From Pseudomonas viciae (GTDB lineage: Bacteria; Pseudomonadota; Gammaproteobacteria; Pseudomonadales; Pseudomonadaceae), in assembly GCF_004786035.1 (NCBI RefSeq), contig NZ_CP035088.1:2888001-2952000 (forward strand): a stretch of 64,000 nucleotides of DNA, written 5' to 3'. Below are positions 7,555 through 15,185 of the stretch, piece after piece (the first letter of the stretch is position 1; each line of letters begins with the position of its first letter). Under the pieces are notes generated by a model. The model was given only the letters and a program-made list of their open reading frames with translations. It searched no databases and was not told the origin of the DNA. The translations under genes and the position numbers were made by a program.

Positions 7555-8798
7555 AGGCGTTCTCCGAAAAGCTCCGCTACGTGGAGTGCGCTGACCACGC
7601 CGTCTTCATGGAAACCATTGGCCCAGTAGGCACCGCAGAAATAGCTGTGCCGGTGTCCTTGCAATTCACCCTGGCGGGCCTGCGCGGCTACCCCGGCGAG
7701 GCTGTACTGGGGATGGGCGTACTCGAAGCGCGCAAGCACCTGCGCCGGATCGACCGCATCGCTCTGATTCAGGCTTACGCAAAAGGTCACCGGCGCGTCC
7801 AGGCCCTGGAGGATGTTCATGTTGTAGGTCAGCGCGGCCGGAGCGTTAGGTGGGCCGCCGAGGCGGTAGTTCCAGCTCGCCCAGGCCTGGCGCCGCCGTG
7901 GCAATAATCGCGTGTCGGTGTGCAGCAGCACTTCATTGCTGGCATAGGCCAGGGCACCGAGGACCTCGGTTTCTTCGGTGCTGGGCGCCTCGAGCAGGGC
8001 GAGGGCCTGGTCGCTATGGCAGGCGAACACCACTTTATCGAAACGCTCGATGCCCGCGGCGCTGGTCACGCATACCCCAGTCGCGTCTCGGCTGACGCTT
8101 TGCACCGGGCAGTTGAGCCGGATGTGTTGGTGAAACCCGGCGCATAAGGGACTGATGTAACTGCGTGAACCGCCCTCGATCACGCGCCATTGTGGGCGGC
8201 GATTGAGCGACAGGAGGCCGTGGTTGTGGCAGAAGCGCACGAAGAACTGCAGCGGAAACTCCAGCATCCTGGCCGGCGACATCGACCAGATCGCAGAACC
8301 CATGGGCACGATGTAGTGGTCGATGAAACGCTGGCCATAACCGTGGCTGTGCAGGTAGTCACCGAGTCGCGTGGCGCTGTCGATACGGTGCGCCTGCAGG
8401 TCGGCCGTCGCCTGCCGGTTGAACCGGAGGATGTCGCGCAGCATGCCCCAGAAACCGGGCGACAGCAGGTTGCGCCGGCGGGCGAACAGGCTGCGCAAGG
8501 TGTAGCCCTTGTATTCCTGTCCGGTGGCCGGGTCACGCACCGAGAAGCTCATCTGCGTAGGACGCGAAGCGACGCCCAATTGATCCAGCAGGCGAATGAA
8601 ATTCGGGTAGGTCCAGTCGTTGTACACGATGAAGCCGGTATCAACGCTAAAGCGCCTGCCCTGGCAATCGACATCCACGGTATGGGTGTGGCCACCGATC
8701 CGGCTGTCGGCCTCGAACAGAGTGACCTGATGTCGACGAGCCAACAGATAGGCACAGGTCAGCCCGGAAATGCCGCTGCCGATGATTGCGATGCGCAT
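7551..8798 (-). CDS. FAD-dependent oxidoreductase, amine-oxidase fold (UfaD-like)
   Basis: A 415-residue flavoprotein with the N-terminal dinucleotide-binding motif IGSGISGLTCAYLLARR (residues 6-22) and the following ADSRIGGHTHTVDVD segment typical of NAD(P)-binding Rossmann amine-oxidase-type enzymes. Later blocks include YIVPMGSAIWSMSPARM and YNMNILQGLDAPVTFCVSLN. Homologues next to CFA-like methyltransferases are called cyclopropane/cyclopropene fatty-acid synthesis proteins, and the Rhodobacter counterpart (UfaD) desaturates the methylated acyl chain. It overlaps DUF1365 by four bases and starts three bases after the SDR stop. Substrate assignment is by context. Confidence 0.85.
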   Translation of the reverse strand: MRIAIIGSGISGLTCAYLLARRHQVTLFEADSRIGGHTHTVDVDCQGRRFSVDTGFIVYNDWTYPNFIRLLDQLGVASRPTQMSFSVRDPATGQEYKGYTLRSLFARRRNLLSPGFWGMLRDILRFNRQATADLQAHRIDSATRLGDYLHSHGYGQRFIDHYIVPMGSAIWSMSPARMLEFPLQFFVRFCHNHGLLSLNRRPQWRVIEGGSRSYISPLCAGFHQHIRLNCPVQSVSRDATGVCVTSAAGIERFDKVVFACHSDQALALLEAPSTEETEVLGALAYASNEVLLHTDTRLLPRRRQAWASWNYRLGGPPNAPAALTYNMNILQGLDAPVTFCVSLNQSDAVDPAQVLARFEYAHPQYSLAGVAAQARQGELQGHRHSYFCGAYWANGFHEDGVVSALHVAELFGERL

Positions 8799-8801
8799 GT
8801 C

Positions 8802-9557
8802 TCAAGATTCCTTGGAGGGGCGTGCCAGGCGCCGGCCCAGGGCCAGCCGCCAGCTTGCGGGCAAGTGTCCAAGCAAGCGCAGGACGACGGTGAAGAACCA
8901 GGGAAACACGATGTCCAAAGGCCGTGCCGGCAAGCGCCGTGCGATATGCCGTGCGGCCCGTTGCGCCGACCAGCGCATGGGCATGGGAAAATCGTTGCGT
9001 CGGGTCAGTGGCGTATCGACGAAACCGGGGCTCACCAGGGTGACGTCGATGCCCTCGGTGGCCAGGTCGATACGCAAGGACTCCACCAGATAGCGCAACG
9101 CGGCCTTCGAGGCACCGTAGGCGCCGGCGCGAGGCAGGGCCAGCCAGGTGACCGCGCTGCTCACCACCACCAGATGTGGGCACTGGCCTCGGCGCAGCAA
9201 GGGTAGGGCGGCCTCCAGGCAATGGCTGGTGCCCAGCAGGTTGCTGGTGATGACGCGTTCGACGAGACGGGTGTCGAAGCGTCCAGGCTCCAGGTATTCG
9301 CAGGTACCGGCATTGAGAATCACCAGGTCCAGCGCCAACCACTCACAGTCAATCTGCTGGCAGATCCTGGCGACCTGGCGCGGGTCGGTCAGGTCGCCTG
9401 GCACTACCAGCACCTGGTCTGGATAGCGTGTTGCCAGTGCCTGCAAGGGTTCTACCTGGCGCGCGCTCAATGCCAAGTGGTGACCCTGTTCCAGCAGCAC
9501 TTGCGCTAATGCCGCGCCAATGCCGCTGCTGGCGCCGGTCAGCCAGACGCGGCTCAT
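8802..9557 (-). CDS. SDR family NAD(P)-dependent oxidoreductase
   Basis: A 251-residue classical short-chain dehydrogenase. The cofactor motif TGASSGIGAAL is at residues 7-17, LNAG at 81-84, the catalytic Ser in VVSSAVTW near 133, and the YGASK pair (Tyr147, Lys151) follows; PGFVDTPLT is the usual post-catalytic segment. It overlaps the upstream NTF2-like gene by four bases and is followed three bases later by the flavoprotein gene, so it belongs to the lipid-modification operon. It probably reduces or oxidises an acyl intermediate; the exact step is not predictable. Confidence 0.9.
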   Translation of the reverse strand: MSRVWLTGASSGIGAALAQVLLEQGHHLALSARQVEPLQALATRYPDQVLVVPGDLTDPRQVARICQQIDCEWLALDLVILNAGTCEYLEPGRFDTRLVERVITSNLLGTSHCLEAALPLLRRGQCPHLVVVSSAVTWLALPRAGAYGASKAALRYLVESLRIDLATEGIDVTLVSPGFVDTPLTRRNDFPMPMRWSAQRAARHIARRLPARPLDIVFPWFFTVVLRLLGHLPASWRLALGRRLARPSKES

Positions 9558-9976
9558 GCCAGCCTGCGCTTGAGCCAGCGGATCACCGGCCCCAATAACG
9601 GTAAGTGTTCGTAGAGCAGGGCACCGGCGTCAAAGAAGTCCTGGTGGTGGTAGACCCGGTCGGTCCAGCGCAAATGGCTGCAACCCGACAATGCTACGGG
9701 GGCTCCGCCCGCCAGGCGTGGGTGCCGAAAGTGCAAGGTCCAGCGCAAATAGCCTTCGCCGGGAGCGACCTCATCGAACGAGTGGAAGTCGTAGCGCACG
9801 TCACTGGCACTGGCATACAACTGCGCAAAGTATTCACGCAGGGCCGTCAGGCCTTCGATCCGGTGCAAGGGGTCTTGGAAATGGATGTCGACGCTGTAGA
9901 GCTCATCGAGTTCGGCCAGGCGTCGGGCGTCCAGTTCGGCGAAAGCCTGGGCGAAACGTTGGAGATAGGCGGACAT
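9554..9976 (-). CDS. NTF2-like (SnoaL) protein, first gene of lipid operon
   Basis: A 140-residue protein of the NTF2-like alpha+beta cone fold (SnoaL-type). It begins MSAYLQRFAQAFAELDARRLAEL and contains VDIHFQDPLHRIEGLTALREYFAQLY and WTLHFRHPRLAGGAPVALSGCSHLRW, the usual cone-fold pattern. Such proteins are small-molecule isomerases, cyclases or binding subunits. It is the promoter-proximal gene of the six-gene operon, with AGGAG just upstream and a LitR/PplR-type operator 18 bases before the ATG. Its partner role in fatty-acid modification comes only from context. Confidence 0.8.
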   Translation of the reverse strand: MSAYLQRFAQAFAELDARRLAELDELYSVDIHFQDPLHRIEGLTALREYFAQLYASASDVRYDFHSFDEVAPGEGYLRWTLHFRHPRLAGGAPVALSGCSHLRWTDRVYHHQDFFDAGALLYEHLPLLGPVIRWLKRRLA

Positions 9977-9993
9977 GCTAGGCTCCTAAATAT

Positions 9994-10017
9994 TGTACAG
10001 ATACATATCTCTGTACA
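9994..10017 (-). promoter_or_regulatory. LitR/PplR-type operator, TGTACA-N12-TGTACA
   Basis: TGTACA at 9994-9999 and 10012-10017 with exactly 12 bases between, the same layout as at 3524-3547. The site stands immediately upstream of the NTF2-like gene. On the minus strand the proximal half again runs into TACAAT, though a start from that box would leave almost no leader, so the main promoter may lie further up and this site may act as an operator. It matches the PplR1 consensus recalled from P. putida light-inducible promoters. Confidence 0.7.
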
Positions 10018-10042
10018 AGTTTTTGAAGCCTACTTCAGGAGT

Positions 10043-10087
10043 TGTACATTTTAAAGTTATTTGTATAAGAAAATGTGAATTTGTACA
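10043..10087 (-). promoter_or_regulatory. Additional TGTA(C/T)A half-sites upstream of the lipid operon
   Basis: TGTACA at 10043-10048, TGTATA at 10062-10067 and TGTACA at 10082-10087 extend the array upstream of the exact operator. Spacings are 13 and 14 bases rather than 12, so these are imperfect pairs. The region is AT-rich, unlike its surroundings, and could hold the actual -35/-10 of the operon (minus-strand TATACA at 10062-10067). Five half-sites in under 100 bases suggest cooperative binding. Confidence 0.5.
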
Positions 10088-10097
10088 ATTTCAAGCC

Positions 10098-10136
10098 GAG
10101 ACGAGAGGAGGGCACTGAAGCCTTGCCTCCCGTCTC
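10098..10136 (-). terminator. Hairpin after the ene-reductase gene
   Basis: GAGACG (10098-10103) pairs with CGTCTC (10131-10136), and an inner AGGAGG/CCTCC adds to the stem. It lies just past the stop of the ene-reductase gene on the minus strand and before the lipid-operon operators. No strong T-run follows, so it may be a weak terminator or a transcript-end structure. Confidence 0.4.
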
Positions 10137-10142
10137 ACTGGA

Positions 10143-11231
10143 TCATTGTTGTGTCTGGGTTTCGGCCAACGTCGGATAATCTGTATAACCCTGTTCGTCA
10201 CCCTGGTAGAACGTCGCCGCGTCTGGAGTGTTCAGGGCCTTGCCCAGTTTGAAACGCTCCACCAGGTCCGGGTTCGCCAGAAACGGCGTGCCGAACGCCA
10301 CCAGGTCCGCTTCACCACGGCTGATGGCGGTGGCTGCGCGTTCGGCGCTGTAGCCGCCGTTGGCAATGTAGGGCCCGCCAAAGCGGCGCTTGAGTTCCAG
10401 GAAATCGAACGTGCCTTCGCCCAGTTCCACGATATGCAGGTAGGCCAGGCCATAACGGCTGAGCATCCTGGCGGCGTATTCAAAAGTTGCCTGCGGATTG
10501 CTGTCGCTCATCGAGAAGTAGCTGAAGATCGGCGACAGCCGCACGCCGACGCGGCTGGCACCGAAGACTTCGATCACCGACTCGACCACTTCCTTGAGGA
10601 AACGCGCGCGGTTCTCGATCGAGCCGCCGTAGGCATCGGTACGTTGGTTGGTGCCGTCACGCAGGAACTGGTCGATCAAGTAGCCGTTGGCGCCATGAAT
10701 CTCCACGCCGTCGAACCCGGCCAGCTTCGCGTTGACCGCGGCTTGGCGAAAGTCGGCGACCACGCCTGGAATTTCATCGAGCTCCAATGCCCGTGGCAGT
10801 TCATAGGGCTTGAGACCTTCGGCGGTGTAGATCTCGCCATCGGCCTTGATCGCCGAAGGGGCCACCGGCTGGGCGCCGTTGAGCTGCACCAGCGGATGGG
10901 AAAGACGGCCTACGTGCCACAGTTGCAGGAAGATCTGTCCGCCCTCGGCGTGGACCGCGTCGGTCACTTGTTTCCAGCCGGCGATTTGTTCGCTGGTAAA
11001 GATCCCTGGCGTGCGCAGGTAACCCTTGCCCTGGGCCGATACCTGGGAGCCTTCGCTGATGATCAGCCCCGCGCTGGCCCGCTGGCTGTAGTACTCGGCC
11101 ATCAGGGGCGTGGCCACGTCACCCGCGCCTGCGCGGCTGCGGGTCATCGGCGCCATGATCATGCGGTTTTTCAGGGACAGCTTGCCGAGCTGAACACGGG
11201 ACAGCAGAAGATCGAGACCGATGTTGGTCAT
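10143..11231 (-). CDS. Alkene reductase, Old Yellow Enzyme family (NemA-like)
   Basis: A 362-residue FMN-dependent ene-reductase that reduces activated C=C bonds and can act on nitro compounds. It shows NRMIMAPMTRSRA near residue 23 (flavin site), QLWHVGRLSHP near 103, the substrate His/Asn pair in IHGANGYLIDQFLRDG (His179, Asn182), TDAYGGSIENR, and a late GEADLVAFGTPFLANPDLVER. The length and motifs match NemA and the xenobiotic reductases of pseudomonads. It is 50 bases downstream of a pirin gene on the same strand; a divergent LysR gene probably controls both. Electrophile detoxification is the likely role. Confidence 0.9.
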   Translation of the reverse strand: MTNIGLDLLLSRVQLGKLSLKNRMIMAPMTRSRAGAGDVATPLMAEYYSQRASAGLIISEGSQVSAQGKGYLRTPGIFTSEQIAGWKQVTDAVHAEGGQIFLQLWHVGRLSHPLVQLNGAQPVAPSAIKADGEIYTAEGLKPYELPRALELDEIPGVVADFRQAAVNAKLAGFDGVEIHGANGYLIDQFLRDGTNQRTDAYGGSIENRARFLKEVVESVIEVFGASRVGVRLSPIFSYFSMSDSNPQATFEYAARMLSRYGLAYLHIVELGEGTFDFLELKRRFGGPYIANGGYSAERAATAISRGEADLVAFGTPFLANPDLVERFKLGKALNTPDAATFYQGDEQGYTDYPTLAETQTQQ

Positions 11232-11281
11232 GATTCACCTCTATGTGATGGGGTATGGATAGGGGGTGAGTCGAGGGTCGG

Positions 11282-12121
11282 CTAAGCCAACCGGCCCTCT
11301 TGTTGCAAAAGGGCGCCGATGCGCTGGATTTCTTTCTCGCCTTTCTCCAGCGCGGCCTCGCTGGTGTGCACGGAGTAGTAGCCCAGCACCAGGTCGTGGG
11401 GATGCTTGACCGCCGAACCGAGGACGAAGGACGTCGCGCCCCGGGCAACGATGTCGATGGCCTCGCTGGATTCTGCGAATACCGCCATTTCTCCGGCATT
11501 GACGTTGCCGCCAGCATCGAGGCTGCCGCCGTTGACCGCCAGCCAGGCGACGGTGTGCCCGGCCGGTGGGGTGTAGCGCCAGCGCTCGTTGTCTTGCAAC
11601 TGCACGGCGAGGTAATTCATATCGGCGGGGAAGGAGACGCGGCTGCGGGCTGCGCCGTATTGGCCGAGCAATACCAGCGCCGGGCCTTCCCGGGGGATCT
11701 CGGCGGGCGCCAGGTAGAGGCTGTGGGCCGGGGCATTTTCTTCTGCCGCCGGCAGCGCCACCCAGAGCTGGAAACCTTGGATCGGCGAGCCACCGGCCGG
11801 CCGGGCGTTATGCCAAACGCCGTTGCCGGCCTGCATCCACTCCATGCCGCCGCTGGGCAGCGTACCGGACTGGCCCGTGGTGTCTTCGTAGATCATTTGG
11901 CCTTCGATCATGTAGGTCAGCGTGGCGATTCCGGAATGAGGGTGCATGCCGAAACCCCTTTGCATGGCGTCGGCCTTGAACCCGAAGAGATCGAGAAATA
12001 CGAAGGGCTTGCAGAGCTGGCCCAGGTCGCCGGGGCTCATGAGCCGGGTGATCGGTCCGTGGCTGCTGCCAAAGGTGCGGTGGACGATGGCGCGTGGCGG
12101 TGCTTTGACGATGCTGTTCAT
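11282..12121 (-). CDS. Pirin family protein
   Basis: A 279-residue bicupin of the pirin family. I start it at MNSIVKAPPRAIVHRTFG; the frame is open further upstream but has no ribosome site there and would enter the LysR promoter. The metal-binding cupin block FGMHPHSGIATLTYMIEGQM contains the expected His residues, followed by GGMEWMQAGNGVWH and a C-terminal pirin cupin. Bacterial pirins include quercetinase-type dioxygenases and redox sensors. With the ene-reductase downstream it forms an apparent two-gene operon opposite a LysR gene, which suggests a response to electrophiles or phenolics. Confidence 0.88.
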   Translation of the reverse strand: MNSIVKAPPRAIVHRTFGSSHGPITRLMSPGDLGQLCKPFVFLDLFGFKADAMQRGFGMHPHSGIATLTYMIEGQMIYEDTTGQSGTLPSGGMEWMQAGNGVWHNARPAGGSPIQGFQLWVALPAAEENAPAHSLYLAPAEIPREGPALVLLGQYGAARSRVSFPADMNYLAVQLQDNERWRYTPPAGHTVAWLAVNGGSLDAGGNVNAGEMAVFAESSEAIDIVARGATSFVLGSAVKHPHDLVLGYYSVHTSEAALEKGEKEIQRIGALLQQEGRLA

Positions 12122-12196
12122 GGTGAGCCTCGGATGCTTGAGCGTTTGGGGGCCTCGATGCAAGAGAGGATAAGTGCCTTCCAATAGATTGATTAG

Positions 12197-12209
12197 CCGA
12201 TACAATCGG
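12197..12209. promoter_or_regulatory. Palindrome CCGAT-ACA-ATCGG in LysR/pirin divergent region
   Basis: A perfect 5-base inverted repeat around ACA lies 37 bases before the LysR start and 75 bases before the pirin start. LysR regulators usually bind a palindrome in the shared divergent region, so this is a candidate recognition site. TACAAT inside it could also serve as a -10 box for the LysR gene. Confidence 0.4.
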
Positions 12210-12246
12210 ATTGAACTCATCCAAAAAACGAAGGAATTACGGCGCC

Positions 12247-13173
12247 ATGTTCGATCTCAACGATGTTGCGCTGTTTGTCCAGGTGGTCCGCAGTGGCAGT
12301 TTTGCCGAGGCGGCCAGGCGGCTGGGCATGCCATCCAACACCGTCAGCCGACGGGTGCAGCAGTTGGAGGCGCAGCTGGAATCGCGACTTCTGCAGCGCT
12401 CGACTCGCAAACTCACGCTGACCCATGCGGGTCAGGGTTTTTATGAACGCTGCGTGGATGCGGTGGATGGGCTGATGGAGGCGGGACAGGAATTGATGAT
12501 GGGCAGCGAAGAGCCCAGCGGTCTGGTGCGCATCGCGGCGATGGCGGATTTTTTCGACTTCTTCCCCATGGAATGGGTGGCCGACTTTTTAGCCGCACAT
12601 CCTCGGGTGCAACTTGATTTTGTGCTCAGCGATGCCCGTGTCGACCTGATTGCCGATCGCATCGACGTCGCCTTTCGCGGCGGTCCGTTGCAGGATTCGG
12701 GGTATGTCGGCCGTCAACTCCTCAAGAACGACGGTGATGGCATGGTCGCCAGCCCGGCCTACATCGCCGCACGCGGTGCGCCGGCTTCACTGCAGGACCT
12801 GGCTCACCACGACAGCGTGAGCTTCGCCCACCCCAGCGGCATGACCCATTGGCGATTCGTCGGTCCGGACGGCATCGAGGAGCACGTGCAGGTCGCCAGT
12901 CGATTCAACGCCAACACCGCCCAAGCGTTGCGCAGGGCAACCGTCGCGGGCCTGGGCATCGCCGTGCTGCCGTCGGCGCTGAGCCGCCTCGACCTGGAGG
13001 CCGGCAGGCTGGTACGCGTGCTACCGCAATACCAACGCGCCGGCTTTGGCCTGAATGTGCTTTACCCGAGTCGACGTCAGTTGCCGCTGGCGGTGTCGGC
13101 CTTCATTGGGTTGGTGATGGAGAAGCTTGAGCTCAAGGCGTTTCCGGCGCAGTTGAAACAGACCTGTCAGTAG
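12247..13173 (+). CDS. LysR family transcriptional regulator
   Basis: A 308-residue LysR-type regulator started at MFDLNDVALFVQVVRSGSFA, which has GAAGGA upstream; twelve extra codons in frame before it are not typical of the family. The winged helix-turn-helix is clear (FAEAARRLGMPSNTVSRRVQQLE, residues 21-43), then the linker and a two-lobed effector domain (GLVRIAAMADFFDFFPMEWV, GLGIAVLPSALSRLDLE). It is divergent from pirin and the ene-reductase, the usual sign of control over them. The close match of its N terminus to the DsdC/PtxR-like subgroup that regulates electrophile-reducing genes is suggestive only. Confidence 0.92.
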   Translation: MFDLNDVALFVQVVRSGSFAEAARRLGMPSNTVSRRVQQLEAQLESRLLQRSTRKLTLTHAGQGFYERCVDAVDGLMEAGQELMMGSEEPSGLVRIAAMADFFDFFPMEWVADFLAAHPRVQLDFVLSDARVDLIADRIDVAFRGGPLQDSGYVGRQLLKNDGDGMVASPAYIAARGAPASLQDLAHHDSVSFAHPSGMTHWRFVGPDGIEEHVQVASRFNANTAQALRRATVAGLGIAVLPSALSRLDLEAGRLVRVLPQYQRAGFGLNVLYPSRRQLPLAVSAFIGLVMEKLELKAFPAQLKQTCQ

Positions 13174-13438
13174 ACGCTTGATACCAAGTTATCAGGATCC
13201 ACTGCCGCATCCTCCCTTCAAGCCCCGAGCCACTGCGGAACGCCTGACTCGACATCAGGCGTGCATCCAGTTTTTTCCTTCCCAGCAACGATAAAAACCC
13301 TCGTTTCGCAAATCCCCGCCTGCCAACACAATCGCCTCGACACCTCTTCCCGATAGTCGCAATAGCAGAACAAAAAAATCAGTACCCGAGGCGGCGCCAT
13401 GCCGGCCTGAACCAACCCACTGCCGGAAGTGCACAGAC

Positions 13439-14764
13439 ATGCCCGTTGAAACCCTACGCATCGATACGCTTGTTATAGGCGCCGGCCAGGCCGGCGTGGC
13501 CATGAGCGAACACTTGAGCCGACAAGGTGTGCCTCACCTGGTCGTGGAGCGCAACCGGATTGCCGAGGCCTGGCGCACCGCGCGTTGGGACTCGCTGGTC
13601 GCCAACGGCCCGGCCTGGCATGACCGTTTTCCTGGCTTGGAATTCGAGGGGCTCGACCCCGATGCCTTCGCCGCCAAGGATCAAGTGGCCGATTACTTCG
13701 AGGCCTACGCGCGCAAGTTCAATGCGCCGATCCGTACCGGTGTGGAGGTCAAAAAAGTCGAGCGCAATGTCGGCCGCCCCGGCTTCAGCATTGAAACGTC
13801 CGAGGGCCTGATCGAGGCTATTCACGTGGTCGTCGCCACCGGGCCATTCCAGCGGCCGGTGATTCCGCCGATCGCCCCCGAAATGGCCACGGTCACCCAG
13901 ATTCACTCCGCCGAGTATCGCAATCCGCAGCAGTTGCCCGAGGGGGCGGTGCTGGTGGTGGGCGCCGGGTCGTCAGGGGTGCAGATCGCCGACGAGTTGC
14001 AGCGCGCCGGCAAGCAAGTCTACCTCTCGGTGGGCGCTCATGATCGTCCGCCACGGGCCTATCGCAACCGCGATTTCTGCTGGTGGCTGGGGGTGCTGGG
14101 CGAGTGGGACGCAGAGGCGGTCCAGCCTGGCAAAGAGCACGTCACCATCGCGGTGAGCGGTGCCCGTGGTGGCCACACCGTAGATTTTCGCCGGTTGGCC
14201 CATGAGGGCATCACCTTGGTAGGCCTAACGAAGTCGTTCAACGGCAGTGTGGTGACCTTTGAATCGAATCTTGCCGAAAACATCGCCCGCGGCGACGAAA
14301 ACTACCTGGCACTGCTGGATGCCGCCGACGCCTACATTGCCCGCAATGGTCTGGATCTGCCGCTCGAACCGGAAGCTCGCGATCTGCTGCCCGACCCGCA
14401 GTGCCTGACCCAGCCGATTCTGGAGCTGGACCTGGTCGCCGCCGGCGTGACCAGCGTTATTTGGGCCACCGGCTATTCGGTGGATTACAGCTGGCTGAAG
14501 GTCGACGCCCTCGGTGCCAATGGCAAGCCTCGGCATCAGCGCGGTGTTTCCAGCGAGCCGGGCCTGTATTTCGTCGGCTTGCCCTGGTTGTCGCGGCGCG
14601 GCTCGGCGTTCATTTGGGGTGTCTGGCATGACGCCCGGCATATTGCCGATCACATCGTGAAGCAACGCATTTATCTCGCCTATCAAGATGCTGCCCAGCG
14701 CCAGGCCCCAGCACTCGATAGCGATTCGTATCGTTCGAAAACCAGTCTCACGGGAGTCCGTTGA
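13439..14764 (+). CDS. Flavin-containing monooxygenase-type oxidoreductase
   Basis: A 441-residue flavoprotein with two dinucleotide motifs: GAGQAGVAMSEHL near residue 13 for FAD and VVGAGSSGVQIADEL near 175 for NAD(P)H, plus the late IWATGYSVDYSWL block of FMO/YUCCA-type enzymes. It is the first gene of a tight cluster; the Rid gene begins inside its stop (TGATG). A GGAAG site precedes the ATG. The enzyme probably oxygenates a nitrogen or carbon of the cluster's substrate. Homologues are often seen with Rid proteins, but no substrate can be named. Confidence 0.88.
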   Translation: MPVETLRIDTLVIGAGQAGVAMSEHLSRQGVPHLVVERNRIAEAWRTARWDSLVANGPAWHDRFPGLEFEGLDPDAFAAKDQVADYFEAYARKFNAPIRTGVEVKKVERNVGRPGFSIETSEGLIEAIHVVVATGPFQRPVIPPIAPEMATVTQIHSAEYRNPQQLPEGAVLVVGAGSSGVQIADELQRAGKQVYLSVGAHDRPPRAYRNRDFCWWLGVLGEWDAEAVQPGKEHVTIAVSGARGGHTVDFRRLAHEGITLVGLTKSFNGSVVTFESNLAENIARGDENYLALLDAADAYIARNGLDLPLEPEARDLLPDPQCLTQPILELDLVAAGVTSVIWATGYSVDYSWLKVDALGANGKPRHQRGVSSEPGLYFVGLPWLSRRGSAFIWGVWHDARHIADHIVKQRIYLAYQDAAQRQAPALDSDSYRSKTSLTGVR

Positions 14765-15174
14765 TGCCTACTCACACACGCATCCGCATGTTCAATACCA
14801 AAGACACCTACCCGAACCAGACCCTGGACAACGACCTGTGCCAAGCCGTGCGCGCAGGCAACACCGTCTATGTGCGCGGACAGGTCGGCACGGACTTCAA
14901 TGGTCAGTTGGTGGGCCTTGGCGACCCTCGTGCCCAGGCCGAGCAAGCCATGCGCAACGTCAAGCAACTGCTTGAAGAGGCCGGCAGCGACCTGAGCCAT
15001 ATCGTCAAGACCACCACCTACCTGATCGACCCACGCTACCGCGAACCGGTGTACCAGGAAGTCGGCAAATGGCTCAAGGGTGTGTTCCCGATTTCCACCG
15101 GGCTGGTGGTCAGCGCCCTCGGCCAGCCGCAGTGGCTGATGGAAATCGACGTGATCGCGGTAATCCCTGAATAA
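14764..15174 (+). CDS. Rid family protein lacking the RidA catalytic Arg
   Basis: A 136-residue YjgF/YER057c/UK114 (Rid) family protein. The fold is recognised from VYVRGQVGTDFNGQLVGLGD, QAEQAMRNVKQLLEEAGSDL and HIVKTTTYLIDPRYREPVY. In enamine/imine deaminases of the RidA group an Arg near residue 105 binds the carboxylate; here that stretch reads FPISTGLVVSALG, with Thr112 in the Arg position. It therefore probably belongs to another Rid subgroup and may not deaminate imino acids. It overlaps the monooxygenase stop and is followed 11 bases later by DUF1028. Confidence 0.85.
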   Translation: MPTHTRIRMFNTKDTYPNQTLDNDLCQAVRAGNTVYVRGQVGTDFNGQLVGLGDPRAQAEQAMRNVKQLLEEAGSDLSHIVKTTTYLIDPRYREPVYQEVGKWLKGVFPISTGLVVSALGQPQWLMEIDVIAVIPE

Positions 15175-15185
15175 AGGAGTGGCAC

